Source: Pomphorhynchus laevis (Eukaryota; Acanthocephala; Palaeacanthocephala; Echinorhynchida; Pomphorhynchidae). Taken from it: 64,000 nucleotides of DNA. The DNA lies in assembly GCA_012934845.2 (NCBI GenBank), contig WNNJ02003027.1, positions 124,001 to 188,000 of the forward strand. Reading direction: 5' to 3'. The notes under the pieces are model-generated. The model did not search any database and had not been told where the DNA came from. It worked only from the letters and a program-made list of their open reading frames with translations. Shown piece by piece: positions 12,701 to 23,091 of this stretch (positions within the stretch are counted from its first letter, which is position 1; each line of letters opens with the position of its first letter). Made by a program: the position numbers and the translations under genes.

Positions 12701-13148
12701 AAAAAATTAAGAAACGATATATTTGAATGGGAAATAACATAAAAAATTCAATTTCAAGATATTACTCAAAACTGTTTTGCTAGTGTTGATTAAAATTGCT
12801 ATATAAACATGCACTTTATTAGTGGTTATAGCTATACATACCCTGATGCATTTGCTTTCTAAGAGATGTAAAGTTGATACAATTGTATTAATTCTACTAT
12901 TTTTAATTTTTATTTACGAATAACTAGATAATTACTTTACTTTATTCAATAACGGACTAAGCAATACCTATGCTTACCGAAATCTTGTGTAGTGAGTCTA
13001 TGCATAGACTATACAGTATTAGTCATATTATTGACAAACATATTTTTCTATTTAATTAGTTGTTTATAAAGTTTTTGTATTTTTACATTCTGAAATTCTT
13101 TAAAGTTATATTTTCAAATTGTCGATTTAATTCTAGAATTAAAATCAC

Positions 13149-13728
13149 CTTATCTTTGACAGTTTCCATAATTCCAGCAGTAGTAGATGTCGGACGAATT
13201 AAAATAAGGCCATGACATCTTTCTGGGTGCAACATTGCAAATCTTACAGCTATGTTTGCTCCAACCCCGTCTCCCATTATCACAACTTGTTTTAAGCTAA
13301 CACTGTCAATTACATTTATCAATTCACAAGCAAGATTAAGCAATGAAGGATATGTGCTATATAAATCAATATATTATCGGCAAAATAGTTAACATAACTT
13401 TACTCCATATCTAGATCTGGTGCGTTATCCTCTTGGCCTGGAAGATCAACATGAATCCAAATTACGCGCTTCCTCAGTATTTCGCATGCGGGATCATTCA
13501 CAAAATCGTGAAATTGGCAATCTCAAAAACTCGGCCTAGTTAAAAATTAATTTATTATACATACGTGAAGTGCCCATGTCGTGAATAGTAACGATATGGC
13601 ATATACTGACGTCACTAACAGTTTCATCCTGTAACGATTAGAAAAGAATAAACAACTTGTCTGACATTTTATACCTGAATGTTAACGGTAAAGTTAAATT
13701 TAAATCTTTCGGAATATATTTTTTCGCT
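13149..13728 (-). CDS. NDRG-like alpha/beta-hydrolase-fold gene, four exons
   Basis: Host gene of the NDRG family, whose known members have an alpha/beta-hydrolase fold without catalytic activity and act in stress response and differentiation. Four consecutive exons splice in frame with GT-AG borders: 13,675-13,728; 13,565-13,628 (ends phase 1); 13,404-13,521 (ends phase 2); 13,149-13,356 (ends phase 0). The spliced peptide shows the family landmarks: IVTIHDMGTSH (compare ILTYHDIGLNH), IHVDLPGQEDNAPDL (compare HVDAPGQEEGA) and YPSLLNLACELI. It then gives VVIMGDGVGANIAVRFAMLH (compare GVGAGANILARFAL) and GLILIRPTSTTAGIME. Exons upstream of 13,728 and the middle of the fold downstream were not located. 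Identity to the family looks lower than usual for NDRG, so this may be a fast-evolving paralogue. Confidence 0.8.
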
Positions 13729-15090
13729 CTAAAAACAGAACAAAATTGTTAAACGTGCACAGAAATAACATAAATTTAATCATCAATTTCTAAATTAATT
13801 AAATGTCTCAAAACTAAAAGAGTCAGACTGAAATAATTGTTTGTATGAAAACAACTAGTTGCCGAAATATCTGAAATTTTTTAAAAATGTTGCTAATTGC
13901 TAAACGTGAGTATATTCAATATTCCTATTGTCATAGGAATATTGAAAAAATCTTATAATCCGAAATTTTTAGGTTGTGCTGAGCAGAGTCTCCACTAGAT
14001 TTTATTATCAACAGCTCTCAAGGCATTACACTACATAATATCAAACATTAGCTGGCTATTAACAATCGACCATCCTGATGTATCTTTGCTATTTGAATAT
14101 ATGAATATTCAAATAGCAATGATTGATACACGGATATCAATCATTTTTATATTTGTAAATAAAAATTTATAGTTATTATTGAAAAGTTAACGTTTTACTA
14201 CTTATTATTTCCTTAAACACATTTATTTGAATATCTCAAACTAGAGTAATACCATTCCGCTTGAATTATGCTAACAATATTTTAAGTCAGACGCGGAAGA
14301 ACGACGATAACAGTATTTGATACTGTTTCGTCATCACTATGACTCATCAGTTTCAGATCCCTCCCGCTGCTGGATGCAGAGGAAAACTAGCAGATGCCAA
14401 GAAACAAGTCATGTGCTTAATGTACTAGAACACCTCTTGTAACATCATAAAGTGCTAAATCAGCACAGCAGCTTCACCAAAAAGGATCATTAGCAAAAGC
14501 ACTGGCAAATGCCAGCGCAGATATTTTTATATCGGCTAACTTCTTTTAATTATGAATTTCTCACCAGGTGTTCTAGTACCTCATACATATGATTCGTTTC
14601 TTGCCATCTGCTAGTCCTCCTCTGCATCCAGCAGTGGGATGGTTCTGAAACTGATGAGTCATAGTGATGACCAAACAGTATCAAATACTGTTATCGTCGT
14701 TCTTTCGCGTCTGGCTTTAAGTATTGTTAGCATATTTATTTAATTAAACATAGTTTTATATTTGATTACTAACATAGTTAGTGAAGCAAATTTGGAAAAG
14801 CAAACGTCGAAACAAACACGTTTCTAAGTATTCTTAGTATTATTTTATAAAAGGTCATATCGACAACGAAAAGGCACATGTTTGATTTCTATAATTTTCA
14901 TTTCTATAAAATTATTTCATTTCCACAAATGTTTTAAACTTTTGCATGTTTTGAGCCAAATTCGAAATTATATAGACCAGATATCTCAATCAGATATGAA
15001 ATTATTATATACAATACTATAATAACTTATTATCTTATGTATATTTCTAAACATTTTTTCTCCTTAAACAACATAAAAGTGTTACAACTG
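13729..15090. other. non-coding; upstream of NDRG exons
   Basis: No gene recognised. It should contain the upstream intron and perhaps the 5' exons or promoter of the NDRG-like gene. It holds short perfect palindromes at about 13,915-13,945 (TCAATATTCC facing GGAATATTGA) and 14,086-14,121 (TTGCTATTTGAATAT facing its complement), and a 466 bp foldback element. Confidence 0.4.
14268..14733. mobile_element. foldback element with ~180 bp inverted arms
   Basis: 466 bp palindromic element. Arms of about 180 bp start ATGCTAACAATA and include GCAGAGGAAAACTAGCAGAT and its complement. The centre is a unique AT-richer loop of about 100 bp. The sequence ATT stands just outside each end and may be a 3 bp target duplication. 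No coding potential. Left and right arms differ at scattered positions, so it is not newly made. Confidence 0.75.
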
Positions 15091-17775
15091 TTAATGTTTT
15101 GCGCCCTCTATTGTTCCAGTCTCTTCATTGTCCGCCATTGTGAGCGGCTTCATGACTTCCTCCTTCTTTTTTGTCTTTTCGATGGGATTACCGAAGCTGC
15201 TTTTCTTACCATTCACTGTCTCGACTTTCGCATCCTTTTTCGGTTGTTCCGATTCGATTATCTTCTTCTTACGTTTTATGTCGTTCTTTTCACTCGACGC
15301 CGATTTTCCGTTCATATTCTCTTTCCTCCCCACTTTCTTTGATCGCTTTCTGTCTGATTTGGATTTCCGCTTGGATCCTTTTCGCGCTTTACTGCTGCCA
15401 GTCGCCGCCGAGCGGACGTCACTTCTTTCTTCAGTCCCCGTCATCATCGTCTTTTCGTCGGGGGCTTCGCTCTGCTTCTCGCCTGACCCCTTCCTGTTTT
15501 TGCTCTTTTCGGCCTGGGGGCAAAACATCACGCCGCTCGTTTGTTCTGAGTAAACTTGACTCTTACAAAGATCCCTGTATTTATTCGTCAAGTGCATCTC
15601 TACATTGCACATATTTTTGTTTGCGGCTTTATCACTTCTTTGATAAAACAAGATGTATGCGGACCTTTGCCGATCCTGCAGTAACTTGCTAAAGTCCTTG
15701 TACCGGTCCACAACGTCATCGTTAAAAGTAAACCAACGAATGACGGGGTCGTTGTTCTTAGATCCGTGTGGTATCTGTGCACAGGGCACTTGCAGCCTGG
15801 CATCACAGATGTAGTGACCAAACTTCGGACAGAACCCCTCGTGGCTGACTATCGCGTGGAGTATATATTCAGTGGGTAACGAGGGTTGTACGCAATAATC
15901 ATACATATTTAGATGTTCTGGAATAGCTACCTTTGTCATGAGCTTTGAAGTAACAATGTCACGGCTGCAGTCCCGAGTACTTGCGTCAAACACATTCGAG
16001 TAAGGACATGGCTCGATTCCGAAGCGCAGCAAGGAGATTATCAACATTGACGGAAGTGAGTTAATTTTTCGGCTGATCTTTACACCATACTTCCCGCAAT
16101 GGATGCACATGAAACCGTCAACCATCTCATCACCAAACCTCTTTTGCACACAGGCATTTAGATCGCACTCATCTGGATAGTCAGTTTTCCATTCGGGCCG
16201 TGGCTGTGGGATTGAGTTAGCGTCTTTGACTTTCATGGCCCCGCCCAATCTGGTACCAAGACAGAGATCGAAACTCACGTCTTCTGATCGAGTCACTGCG
16301 TCACAGTGAGTGCATCGTAGGGTATTACACACCGTAAACGAGAAGAGGTCATCGCAACCGGGTAGTAGGTCAAAAATAGAGAGCAACATCTCGTGTGCGT
16401 CATGTTGTCTAAGTTTCTCGAGTGGGGTCAGGTCCAGTATACCCCGTAGGGCTCTCTTGACTGTGCCCTGTTTACTATTTGCATGTTCTAATATGTCGGC
16501 GAGGCAATTCATATGTCCCAAAAATGTAACGACGCGGTTTTCAATGTCAGTAGGCGGGTGCGTAACCGTACGATATTGCCGATTTCGTTTTCTGATTGCT
16601 TTGACTGTGAATCGTGTTACGCCAAATGGTTGATTGTCAGTTGATTCCCGTTTTTTCCTAATGCAATTAAGAATCTCGCTGAAAGCGTGTTGTGTGCGAA
16701 CATGGATCATGAACATATCGAGGCAAAAGAGGGACCTCAGGATAGCGTTCAAAAAACAACTGTTGCCTATATTGGGGAAACCGATAGGACGTGAATGACT
16801 TTGCGATACAATTCGTTTGGATGGCGCGTGTTGGCTTTCTGCGTCGCTGTAATGGCCATTATTTCGTGAATAAAATTCCTCCGTTAAGACTAAGTGGTTT
16901 GGAGACGGATGAGAGATTGTCAGGTCATCGACACATTTCGCCATATTAAGAGGCGAACCTTCGCTGTAACCCTGATTGAGACCTTCCTGCTGTTGTTTTT
17001 TGGATGGAATGGAAAGGTCTTTTGGAATGGAAGATTCATTAACGTTTTCGAGTTCTTCTGCTGTCAGGAATACGTCAGTGGTCAGATGGATCATCTCATT
17101 ATCTTCCCTGTCAGTAAGTTTTTCTTTAAAGGTGCTCAGTTCTTTGTCAACCATATCTTCGATGCTACCTTGTTTTTGTGACTTTTGCATCTCATCTTTG
17201 CTTTCTTCGAAAAATCGTTCGAGCGGTTCATGGGTTACCGGAGGGCGTCCCCATGAACTAGACGAGTAGGATATTCCAAGTGAGGCCAATAGCGCGCGGG
17301 CGTTACCACGCATAAGGGCCACTGAGGTACGTTGGAACAACTTGGTAACCGCTACGCTATAGGGAATACCCCGAACTTTACTAACATTACCAGCGATACG
17401 TCTAATTAATTGTTCGCCCTTGACATTCCAACCTCCAAACACCTCAACAACAGCGGGTGTGAACACATAACCATGGGCCTCCATACGCGCTCGGTATTTT
17501 CGATCCTTAACATTGGCAGCATATGCCGCTGCTGCGTAGCCTTCTGAAATAGCAGCTTCTGCCAGGAAACCACTCTGTTGTGGGTGCGTAACTGCAAAAT
17601 CCACCGCTTCTGGGGGTCTCCATGTATCAAGATATCTGCTGGTCTTTCACGAAGATCAGGCAATAATCTCTGTGGTTCTAGCGAGACGTGCATTCGAGCA
17701 TTCTGCGCCGCATGGAATAAAACATCTCGAATGCCATCATGACGAAGGCCTCGATGTCCCCCGTATTGACATGTG
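15000..17775 (-). mobile_element. 5'-truncated RLE-type retroelement encoding a USP domain
   Basis: Retroelement-derived segment on the minus strand, much richer in G+C than its surroundings. Recognisable coding starts abruptly at about 17,775 with HALTCQYGG and then RHDGIRDVLFHAA, which in related elements is the join of the CCHC finger to the RLE domain. Everything upstream (RT and N-terminus) is missing, as expected from 5' truncation on insertion. Up to about 17,620 this part is in a different frame from the long open frame below, so one frame change lies near 17,620. The 3' end, below 15,091, is AT-rich and has no clear tail. No convincing target duplication was found. Confidence 0.7.
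15091..17604 (-). CDS. RLE endonuclease domain fused to ubiquitin-specific protease
   Basis: An 837-codon uninterrupted frame. Residues 1-110 are the C-terminal half of a PD-(D/E)xK restriction-like endonuclease domain of non-LTR retrotransposons (VDFAVTHPQQ, then AAYAANVKDRKYRARM with the K..KY pattern, then FTPAVVEVFGGW). Residues 110-270 are polar linker. Residues 272-655 form a USP (peptidase C19) domain: Cys box GFPNIGNSCFLNAILRSL with C283, QHDAHEMLLSIFDLL, zinc-finger cysteines near 431/434/500/503, His box HEGFCPKFGHYICDAR with H597, and WFTFNDDVV with N628/D629. All catalytic positions are present, so it could cleave ubiquitin from targets. Residues 690-837 are lysine-rich and nuclear-signal-like. 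The frame is open at its 5' end (first possible start GTG). USP fused to an RLE element is not something I know as described. A chimeric host gene is the alternative. Confidence 0.75.
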   Translation of the reverse strand: MDFAVTHPQQSGFLAEAAISEGYAAAAYAANVKDRKYRARMEAHGYVFTPAVVEVFGGWNVKGEQLIRRIAGNVSKVRGIPYSVAVTKLFQRTSVALMRGNARALLASLGISYSSSSWGRPPVTHEPLERFFEESKDEMQKSQKQGSIEDMVDKELSTFKEKLTDREDNEMIHLTTDVFLTAEELENVNESSIPKDLSIPSKKQQQEGLNQGYSEGSPLNMAKCVDDLTISHPSPNHLVLTEEFYSRNNGHYSDAESQHAPSKRIVSQSHSRPIGFPNIGNSCFLNAILRSLFCLDMFMIHVRTQHAFSEILNCIRKKRESTDNQPFGVTRFTVKAIRKRNRQYRTVTHPPTDIENRVVTFLGHMNCLADILEHANSKQGTVKRALRGILDLTPLEKLRQHDAHEMLLSIFDLLPGCDDLFSFTVCNTLRCTHCDAVTRSEDVSFDLCLGTRLGGAMKVKDANSIPQPRPEWKTDYPDECDLNACVQKRFGDEMVDGFMCIHCGKYGVKISRKINSLPSMLIISLLRFGIEPCPYSNVFDASTRDCSRDIVTSKLMTKVAIPEHLNMYDYCVQPSLPTEYILHAIVSHEGFCPKFGHYICDARLQVPCAQIPHGSKNNDPVIRWFTFNDDVVDRYKDFSKLLQDRQRSAYILFYQRSDKAANKNMCNVEMHLTNKYRDLCKSQVYSEQTSGVMFCPQAEKSKNRKGSGEKQSEAPDEKTMMTGTEERSDVRSAATGSSKARKGSKRKSKSDRKRSKKVGRKENMNGKSASSEKNDIKRKKKIIESEQPKKDAKVETVNGKKSSFGNPIEKTKKKEEVMKPLTMADNEETGTIEGAKH

Positions 17776-19679
17776 AGCGCGTGCAGATAATAACTAATTT
17801 TAAGTTTCAAAAATTTTATGAAGATAATATTTGTGTGCTGATTGAGAATATTGAATGCAGCAAAATGGAATATTATTTTTATATTTTTATTATTTTTATT
17901 TCTAATATTATTCAAATTGTACTCATAGATTTTTGTCTAAGGATGGAACGAAGGAACTTCGATTTCTGTTCGTTGACAGGACGCTGCAGATAAATTTGAG
18001 CTAATTTATTTACCGTACACTCCTGATCTTTTTTGCATACGAATAATCTACGTTCATGATCTCACCTGACATTCATGAATATTTCGGAAGTGTTTGAATC
18101 AAGCGGATGTCATTTTATTGTTTGTTTTTAACATGTCATTGATTCCTTTCCAATAAATTTACTGTCTAGGCTTTTAATACCCTCATTTGTTCAAATCACC
18201 TATGCGTTCTGAAAATGCCATTGCTTCCTTTCCAATAAATTTAATGCCTCGATTTTACATAGCGTCATTTACCCATATTACCTCTAGGAATTATAGATGA
18301 GCTTGCCTAATGATATAATAACAATCTCGCTTCTTTAAATTGCACTTAACTCTCTATTCTTTTCTCTGTATTTATCGGTTTTTATATGTGTACAATTTTT
18401 GCAGTTTCGTACTTTCTGTTTCAACTGTTTATTGCTTTATTAATTATTAAATAATTAATAATTATAATTAATAATTAATTGTCGTAATTAATTATTAATT
18501 ATGACAACCATCACATCAACAGTACGAAATGGTGTCTCAATGAACTTCACGAATAGACGACTACGATGATACTGCCTCGTTCTTCGCGCAAACGAACGTC
18601 AACCATAAATAAGGCCCATCGGCGTGACAGTGGAAAAACCGAACTCCGTAACGAAGAGGAACAAACGCTGAAGAAAAAGAGTACTATCTTAAATAATTAT
18701 TAAACTTCGTTAATGTTTGCAACGATCTGGAATAAAACTTTAAATTTTAATTTTACTTATAAAGTTATATCTCTTAGGCTTTTAAATGAAAGATCAAATG
18801 TAAAATGATGTCTTACTTGACATTTGCATTGTTGGCGATCCAGACGACTTTTGACAAGAAGTACCATCAAACTCTTGTCATGTTCCTCCTTTTTTTGATC
18901 GTCATGCTGAATAGTTTGACTCATTAGACAACTTTTCAAGATTAACAAATCTAGATTTTAAATAAAAATCGATATATTGTATATCGCTGAAAGGTTTAGA
19001 AAAAGATCATAATGACATTTTATCAAAAGTGGTGTTATGTAACATATTACTATTGGCTTTTATTAAACAAAAATAATGTAATAATAATGTTTACATAATA
19101 TGCTAATCCTATGTAAAAACGTACTTATTTAATAACAATTGGCTTGACTCTCTATTATTACTGTCAACTGAAAATACTGGCTTAATTAGTAAATCTAGGC
19201 TATTGAACGAAGAAGCTGCTTTGTATTTCCACGTAATCCGAATCGCATTTATTAATTGTCAGCAATTTTACCTGTGCACTTATTAGTTTATAAAATATTC
19301 ATAAAAAATATGTACTTTAGAATTCTTTTAATAATTCAATACAGTATTGTAGACAAAATACTATTTTCAAAACTGTACTTCAAGTACTTTAATATCTTAA
19401 TACTTTAATTTTAGATGATATTGAATAGCACAGTTAAAATACTATTTTTGAAACTACATTACATTTAAAACTAAAATACATTTTTTAAAAGATTATAAAT
19501 AAAAAGAATATCAATAAAATAATATAAACATCAAAATAATATAAATAAAATGTATGTAAACGGAATAACAAATCAAAAGGATAGTAAAAAACCATCCCTT
19601 AAGGATGGTTTAAAGCATCCTTAAGGCATCCTTTAAGGATGCTTTAAGGATGGTAAAAAACATTATAGAAAACATTATT
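17776..19679. other. no gene seen
   Basis: AT-rich non-coding sequence. It contains an AT palindrome near 18,434-18,505 (TTAATTATTAAATAATTAAT-like arms) and a short hairpin at about 19,590-19,650 (AACCATCCCTTAAGGATGGT and related units). No coding or RNA gene can be supported. Confidence 0.4.
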
Positions 19680-19998
19680 TACTAAATTGTAAAAATAGAA
19701 TTAATTATCTAAATACATCTAAGATTAAAATTTGGAAAGATTATATTTAATTATATCAGATTAATTGAAATCAATATACAACGATGATATTAGAAACATT
19801 ATAGAAACTGAATGCAATTGCAAAAGTCTTAATTTCGATATAATAAATGAACATATTTGTTTATTATCTAGAATAAATTGAAAATTGGGAATTAAGGAAA
19901 ATGCTATCAAAAGGGTATAAATATAGATCAAATAATAATATCGTCATTTTAATAATAAAGTTATGATTAATTTTTGTAATTTGATGTATTATTAATTT
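19680..19998 (+). mobile_element. rearranged PLE fragment
   Basis: Plus-strand piece of the Naiad-type PLE N-terminal region, broken by stops. The order is scrambled. A run matching KIWKDYI (residues 345-351 of the long copy) comes before one matching NIRNIMETECNCKSL (residues 261-275) and KGYKYR (303-308). About 265 bp of it, 19,733-19,998, is repeated at 20,312-20,568 on the other side of an RLE relic. Confidence 0.65.
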
Positions 19999-20072
19999 TT
20001 TTTTGAGAGAAGCAAATTATTAAACATACAAAAAGAATCGGGTTACCCGCAAATGGGTCCCATATAGCTAGT

Positions 20073-20313
20073 TTAGTTTGAGTGTTCAGGCATTGGGCGG
20101 AGGAAAGCAGATTGCGCACCTCGTATGCACCTGGAAGCCATCCTGCACAGCACTACGCTTGTCAGCTGCCCTAATTTTTTGATTACCTCCGCGTATGTCG
20201 TTTTCCGCTTCGCAGCCAGCATCAATGCGATTCGCTTTAGTGTTGTGGAAGCTTCATTCCCTAGACCTCCGAAATTGAAGAGAATAAATGGAACGAATGA
20301 AGCCCTCTCTATG
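20073..20313 (-). pseudogene. RLE retroelement C-terminal relic 1
   Basis: Last ~80 codons of an RLE-type non-LTR retrotransposon, open in one frame from about 20,313 to a stop at 20,073: ERASFVPFILFNFGGLGNEA, then AKRKTTYAEVIKKLGQL and ASRCIRGAQSAF. This matches the end of the intact 1,004-codon element (DIERGTFFPLIFSTSGGIG and SASVCIRATR) but as a clearly different family. GC-richer than its surroundings. Everything upstream is absent. It is bounded by ~265 bp direct repeats of PLE sequence. Confidence 0.75.
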
Positions 20314-20568
20314 GAAAGATTATATTTAATTATATCAGATTAATTGAAATCAATATGCAACGATGATATTAGAAACATTATTGCAAAAGTCTTAATTTCG
20401 ATATAATAAATGAACATATTTGTTTATTATCTAGAATAAATTGAAAATTGGGAATTAAGGAAAATGCTATCAAAAGGGTATAAATATAGATCAAATAATA
20501 ATATCGTCATTTTTAATAATAACGTTATGATTATTTTTTAATTTGATTTATTATTAATAATATTAATA
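20312..20568 (+). mobile_element. PLE fragment, repeat of 19,733-19,998
   Basis: Second copy of the same scrambled PLE fragment, with a short internal deletion (near 20,381) and scattered substitutions. It directly follows RLE relic 1 and directly precedes RLE relic 2. Confidence 0.65.
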
Positions 20569-20654
20569 ATATTATTTTTTAATATATAAGTTATTAGATG
20601 TACAATTATAATAAGCACGCATCCCCAGCATTTGAAAATCAAGATTAAAATATA

Positions 20655-21255
20655 TATTTAAATTATTTCCGCACTACTGCTTCCATCTCCTCGTAACGGT
20701 ATTGCCACACATTTTCTTCTGGGTGCACGGATACAGTATGATGCGGCTCGTGCAAGGGCGATGCTCAACCTTGATCGTATTCCGGCTATGACTTCTCCAT
20801 AACTTATTTTGTGTTTGATAGAAATCTTTTTCGCCATTGTCTTCAGAAGTATGGAGGTAGTAGGTGTGATTGCTCCGTTAGTTGCGAATATAACTAGGCA
20901 GAACGACGCATGCTCTGTTTTCGACTTGCTGTAGTTCAGGCTCGACCGCTACACCACTGCAAATATCGTTGAGCGTAGTTGCGAGTATATTCCGTATTTC
21001 ATTATCTCGTATTGTCGGTAACGCACCCTTTCTGCACGCAGTGCATTTGACAGACTCATGGCATCACCGCATTGACATTTGTCGGACATATTGCAGGGTA
21101 TCCAATTATACCGCGCAGCCTAAACATCATGGAATTCTAGTGGGGATAAGTGTAGTCCTAGTTTTGCGATAGGACGTGTGTTCAACCAGCTAGAAACGCC
21201 GAGTGCGGAGCATATTCGATTGACAAGGCGACCTGATCTGAAACCGACAGGTTTC
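20655..21255 (-). pseudogene. RLE retroelement C-terminal relic 2
   Basis: Diverged remains of another RLE-type element, with frames changing and an internal deletion. Reading 5' to 3' on the minus strand: GVSSWLNTRPIAKLGLHLSP (upstream of the finger), KCQCGDAMSLSNAL (start of the CCHC finger), then a RHN..RDI-like block and CSGVAVEPELQQ. After the deletion come KTEHASFCLVIFATNGA and LARAASYCIRAPRR near the C-terminus. The middle of the nuclease domain is lost. Confidence 0.7.
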
Positions 21256-21377
21256 AGATCAGATTTTAATAATATTAAATTAATATTAATATTAATTTCA
21301 GATTTTAATAATATTATTATTTTAGTAATAATATTATTAAAAATAATTAAATATAATATTAATATTATTTATTGATC

Positions 21378-21530
21378 TTAGATATTATTAATAATCTTAG
21401 TTTTGATAAAATAAATGAACATATATGTACCCGTGATCTAGATTTAATAGAAAACAATGAATTGAGGAAAATGCTATCAAAATGGTATAAAGATAGACTA
21501 ATTTTTTTAATAATAATATATTTATTTCAA
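21378..21530 (+). mobile_element. PLE fragment before RLE relic 3
   Basis: Plus-strand PLE piece in frame with NLSFDKINEHICTRDLDLIE then LRKMLSKWYKDRL, equivalent to residues 273-310 of the long copy. It stops at the same PLE position beside which RLE relics 1 and 2 also lie. PLE sequence resumes at about 22,725 after the relic with the same TATAAAGATAGA run. Confidence 0.75.
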
Positions 21531-21609
21531 GCTTTGTACAGGAAAAACGGTTCCCGCAAATGTTCTATAAAAAATTGCAAAAAAAGCAAAATTTAAATCT
21601 TAGCGATTA

Positions 21610-22566
21610 TGACCATGCTCAGCGGGTCATTTTGACATAGGGTGAAAGGCCCTGGCAAATGCGATACTCCTGTCTGGGCGATCCCTGGTCGAACTATGAC
21701 CCCTGATGCACATTGATGCATCTCGACAAAGGCCAAACCCGATTACTCGTTTCAAGCGACAAATGCATTCGGCGTAGGTTTTGTCTTCTGAATTCGTGGA
21801 TTGCAGCCTCGCGATTTGTTGAAGTACCCGTCGTGCACCCATACCAAAGCCGCCCGAGGTGAGAAAAACCAGCGGAATGAATGTTCCTCTTTCAATATCC
21901 GACACACGCTCCTCATATTTGGATCTTTTTCTCTCTTCATTATAATTGAATGCACTTGACATCGACGCAGAGTACGAAACAGCACAGTGGTTAAAAATAG
22001 CACCGTAAAAGAAGTTCGTTCGAATCGTCTCTCGTATAGTCCACAGCATACAATATCGAGTCGCGCTTCCATATTGCGACAAGTTGTGGACGATTGGAAG
22101 ATGATGATATCATTCACTGGATCCAAGACAGGCTCGATCCCTACTCCGCTGCACACTTATGATAATTCCCGAGCAATAATGTCCCTTATAATATTGTGAC
22201 GGACAATTTGGGAACCACTTCGTTTACACGAAAGAATGTGTGGAATGCTTGTTTCCGCGTTGCAAACGCATCTTGCCGGTAAATTTGCAGGCTTCCAAGA
22301 AAAATCAGTTTGGCCATAAATCATGGCCGAACTGTCCTGAAATTCGTTGGGCGATAGCTGAAAATTTTTGTGATTGATTGAGAGTGCGCTTAACCATGTT
22401 GATGCTCCGAATGACACACTAAAGTTAAGGCACTGTACTATATTTTCATTCACACTTTCCTTGTCTTTGATGAGGCGAGCCGTAAAAGCCTCTTTCTTTG
22501 ATATTGCAATTAGTCTGCAAGTTGCTAGTTGGTGTGGCCTTAAACTATCTCCGCTAACCTCCAATC
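21610..22566 (-). pseudogene. RLE retroelement C-terminal relic 3
   Basis: Longest of three adjacent RLE relics, in two main frames. 22,157-22,564 carries FGASTWLSALSI, the finger RCVCNAETSIPHILSCKR and RHNIIRDIIARELS. 21,627-22,156 carries VCSGVGIEPVLDPVND, EARLDIVCCGLYERRFERT (first acidic RLE position), RKRSKYEERVSDIERGTF (K..KY position), PLVFLTSGGFG and ASMCIRGHSS. It is close in layout to the intact element at 46,375 but diverged from it. RT is missing. Confidence 0.75.
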
Positions 22567-22724
22567 TGTAGGTAGAACATTTCGGATTTATAGTTTAAAT
22601 TTATTTTGAATAATATTTTGTTGATTTATGCTTCTCCATTAAAAGAAATAAATAAATTCATCAAACTTATTTGAAAATTCAAAGAAAAATAATTTCGTAG
22701 TAATAATACATAGTTTCAGTTAAT

Positions 22725-23085
22725 ATAAAGATAGATTAAATAATAACAATAAAAATTAAATTTACAATTCGTTTTATAATAACTTAAATGATTACTTTGT
22801 AAGCTGATTAATAACGAAAGCTTAAATGCATTTAAGATAAACATTTTGGAAAGATTATATATTTGATAAAATTAAACAAAAAAATGAAATAAGCAAATAA
22901 TTATTAAAAAAGAGATCAAATTAATAAAGATATAAATATAGACCTTACTAAATTAAAGGATAACTATATAATATTTTTTAATAGTTGTTTAATGGATCCA
23001 TTATTGATATATTATTCGGTCAGTTCTGTATACAGAACTTACTAAATTAAAGGATAACTATATAATAACAACTATTGTTTTAATT
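22725..23085 (+). mobile_element. PLE fragment after RLE relic 3
   Basis: Continuation of the PLE N-terminal region: stretches match NSLYNNLNDYF, WKDYIFDKIK and LTKLKDNYIITT of the long copy (residues 320-390), with stops. The stretch CTTACTAAATTAAAGGATAA is present twice (near 22,947 and 23,039) around a 70 bp insert. It ends at a small hairpin element. Confidence 0.65.
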
Positions 23086-23091
23086 TACAGA

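Larger units (their letters stand above)
2801..13148 (-). other. large TE-filled intron of the NDRG-like gene
   Basis: About 10.3 kb separate the last recognised 5' exon of the NDRG-like gene (donor at 13,148) from its probable last exon. At least one further exon must lie here, because the phases do not join (0 leaving, 2 entering). The stretch holds a PLE fragment (3,431-4,637), a MITE (5,436-5,639), a LINE tail (7,545-7,990), a hAT element inside a duplicated block (9,468-12,451) and a hAT 3' fragment (12,466-12,700). The rest, including 5,640-7,540 and 8,000-9,460, is AT-rich sequence in which I see no gene. Confidence 0.5.

Noticed and set aside
15128-15692. Long plus-strand frames opposite the USP gene
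   Set aside because: Shadows of the lysine-rich minus-strand tail. Their composition (Phe/Ser/Leu-rich) is what the reverse complement of Lys/Glu-rich coding gives.
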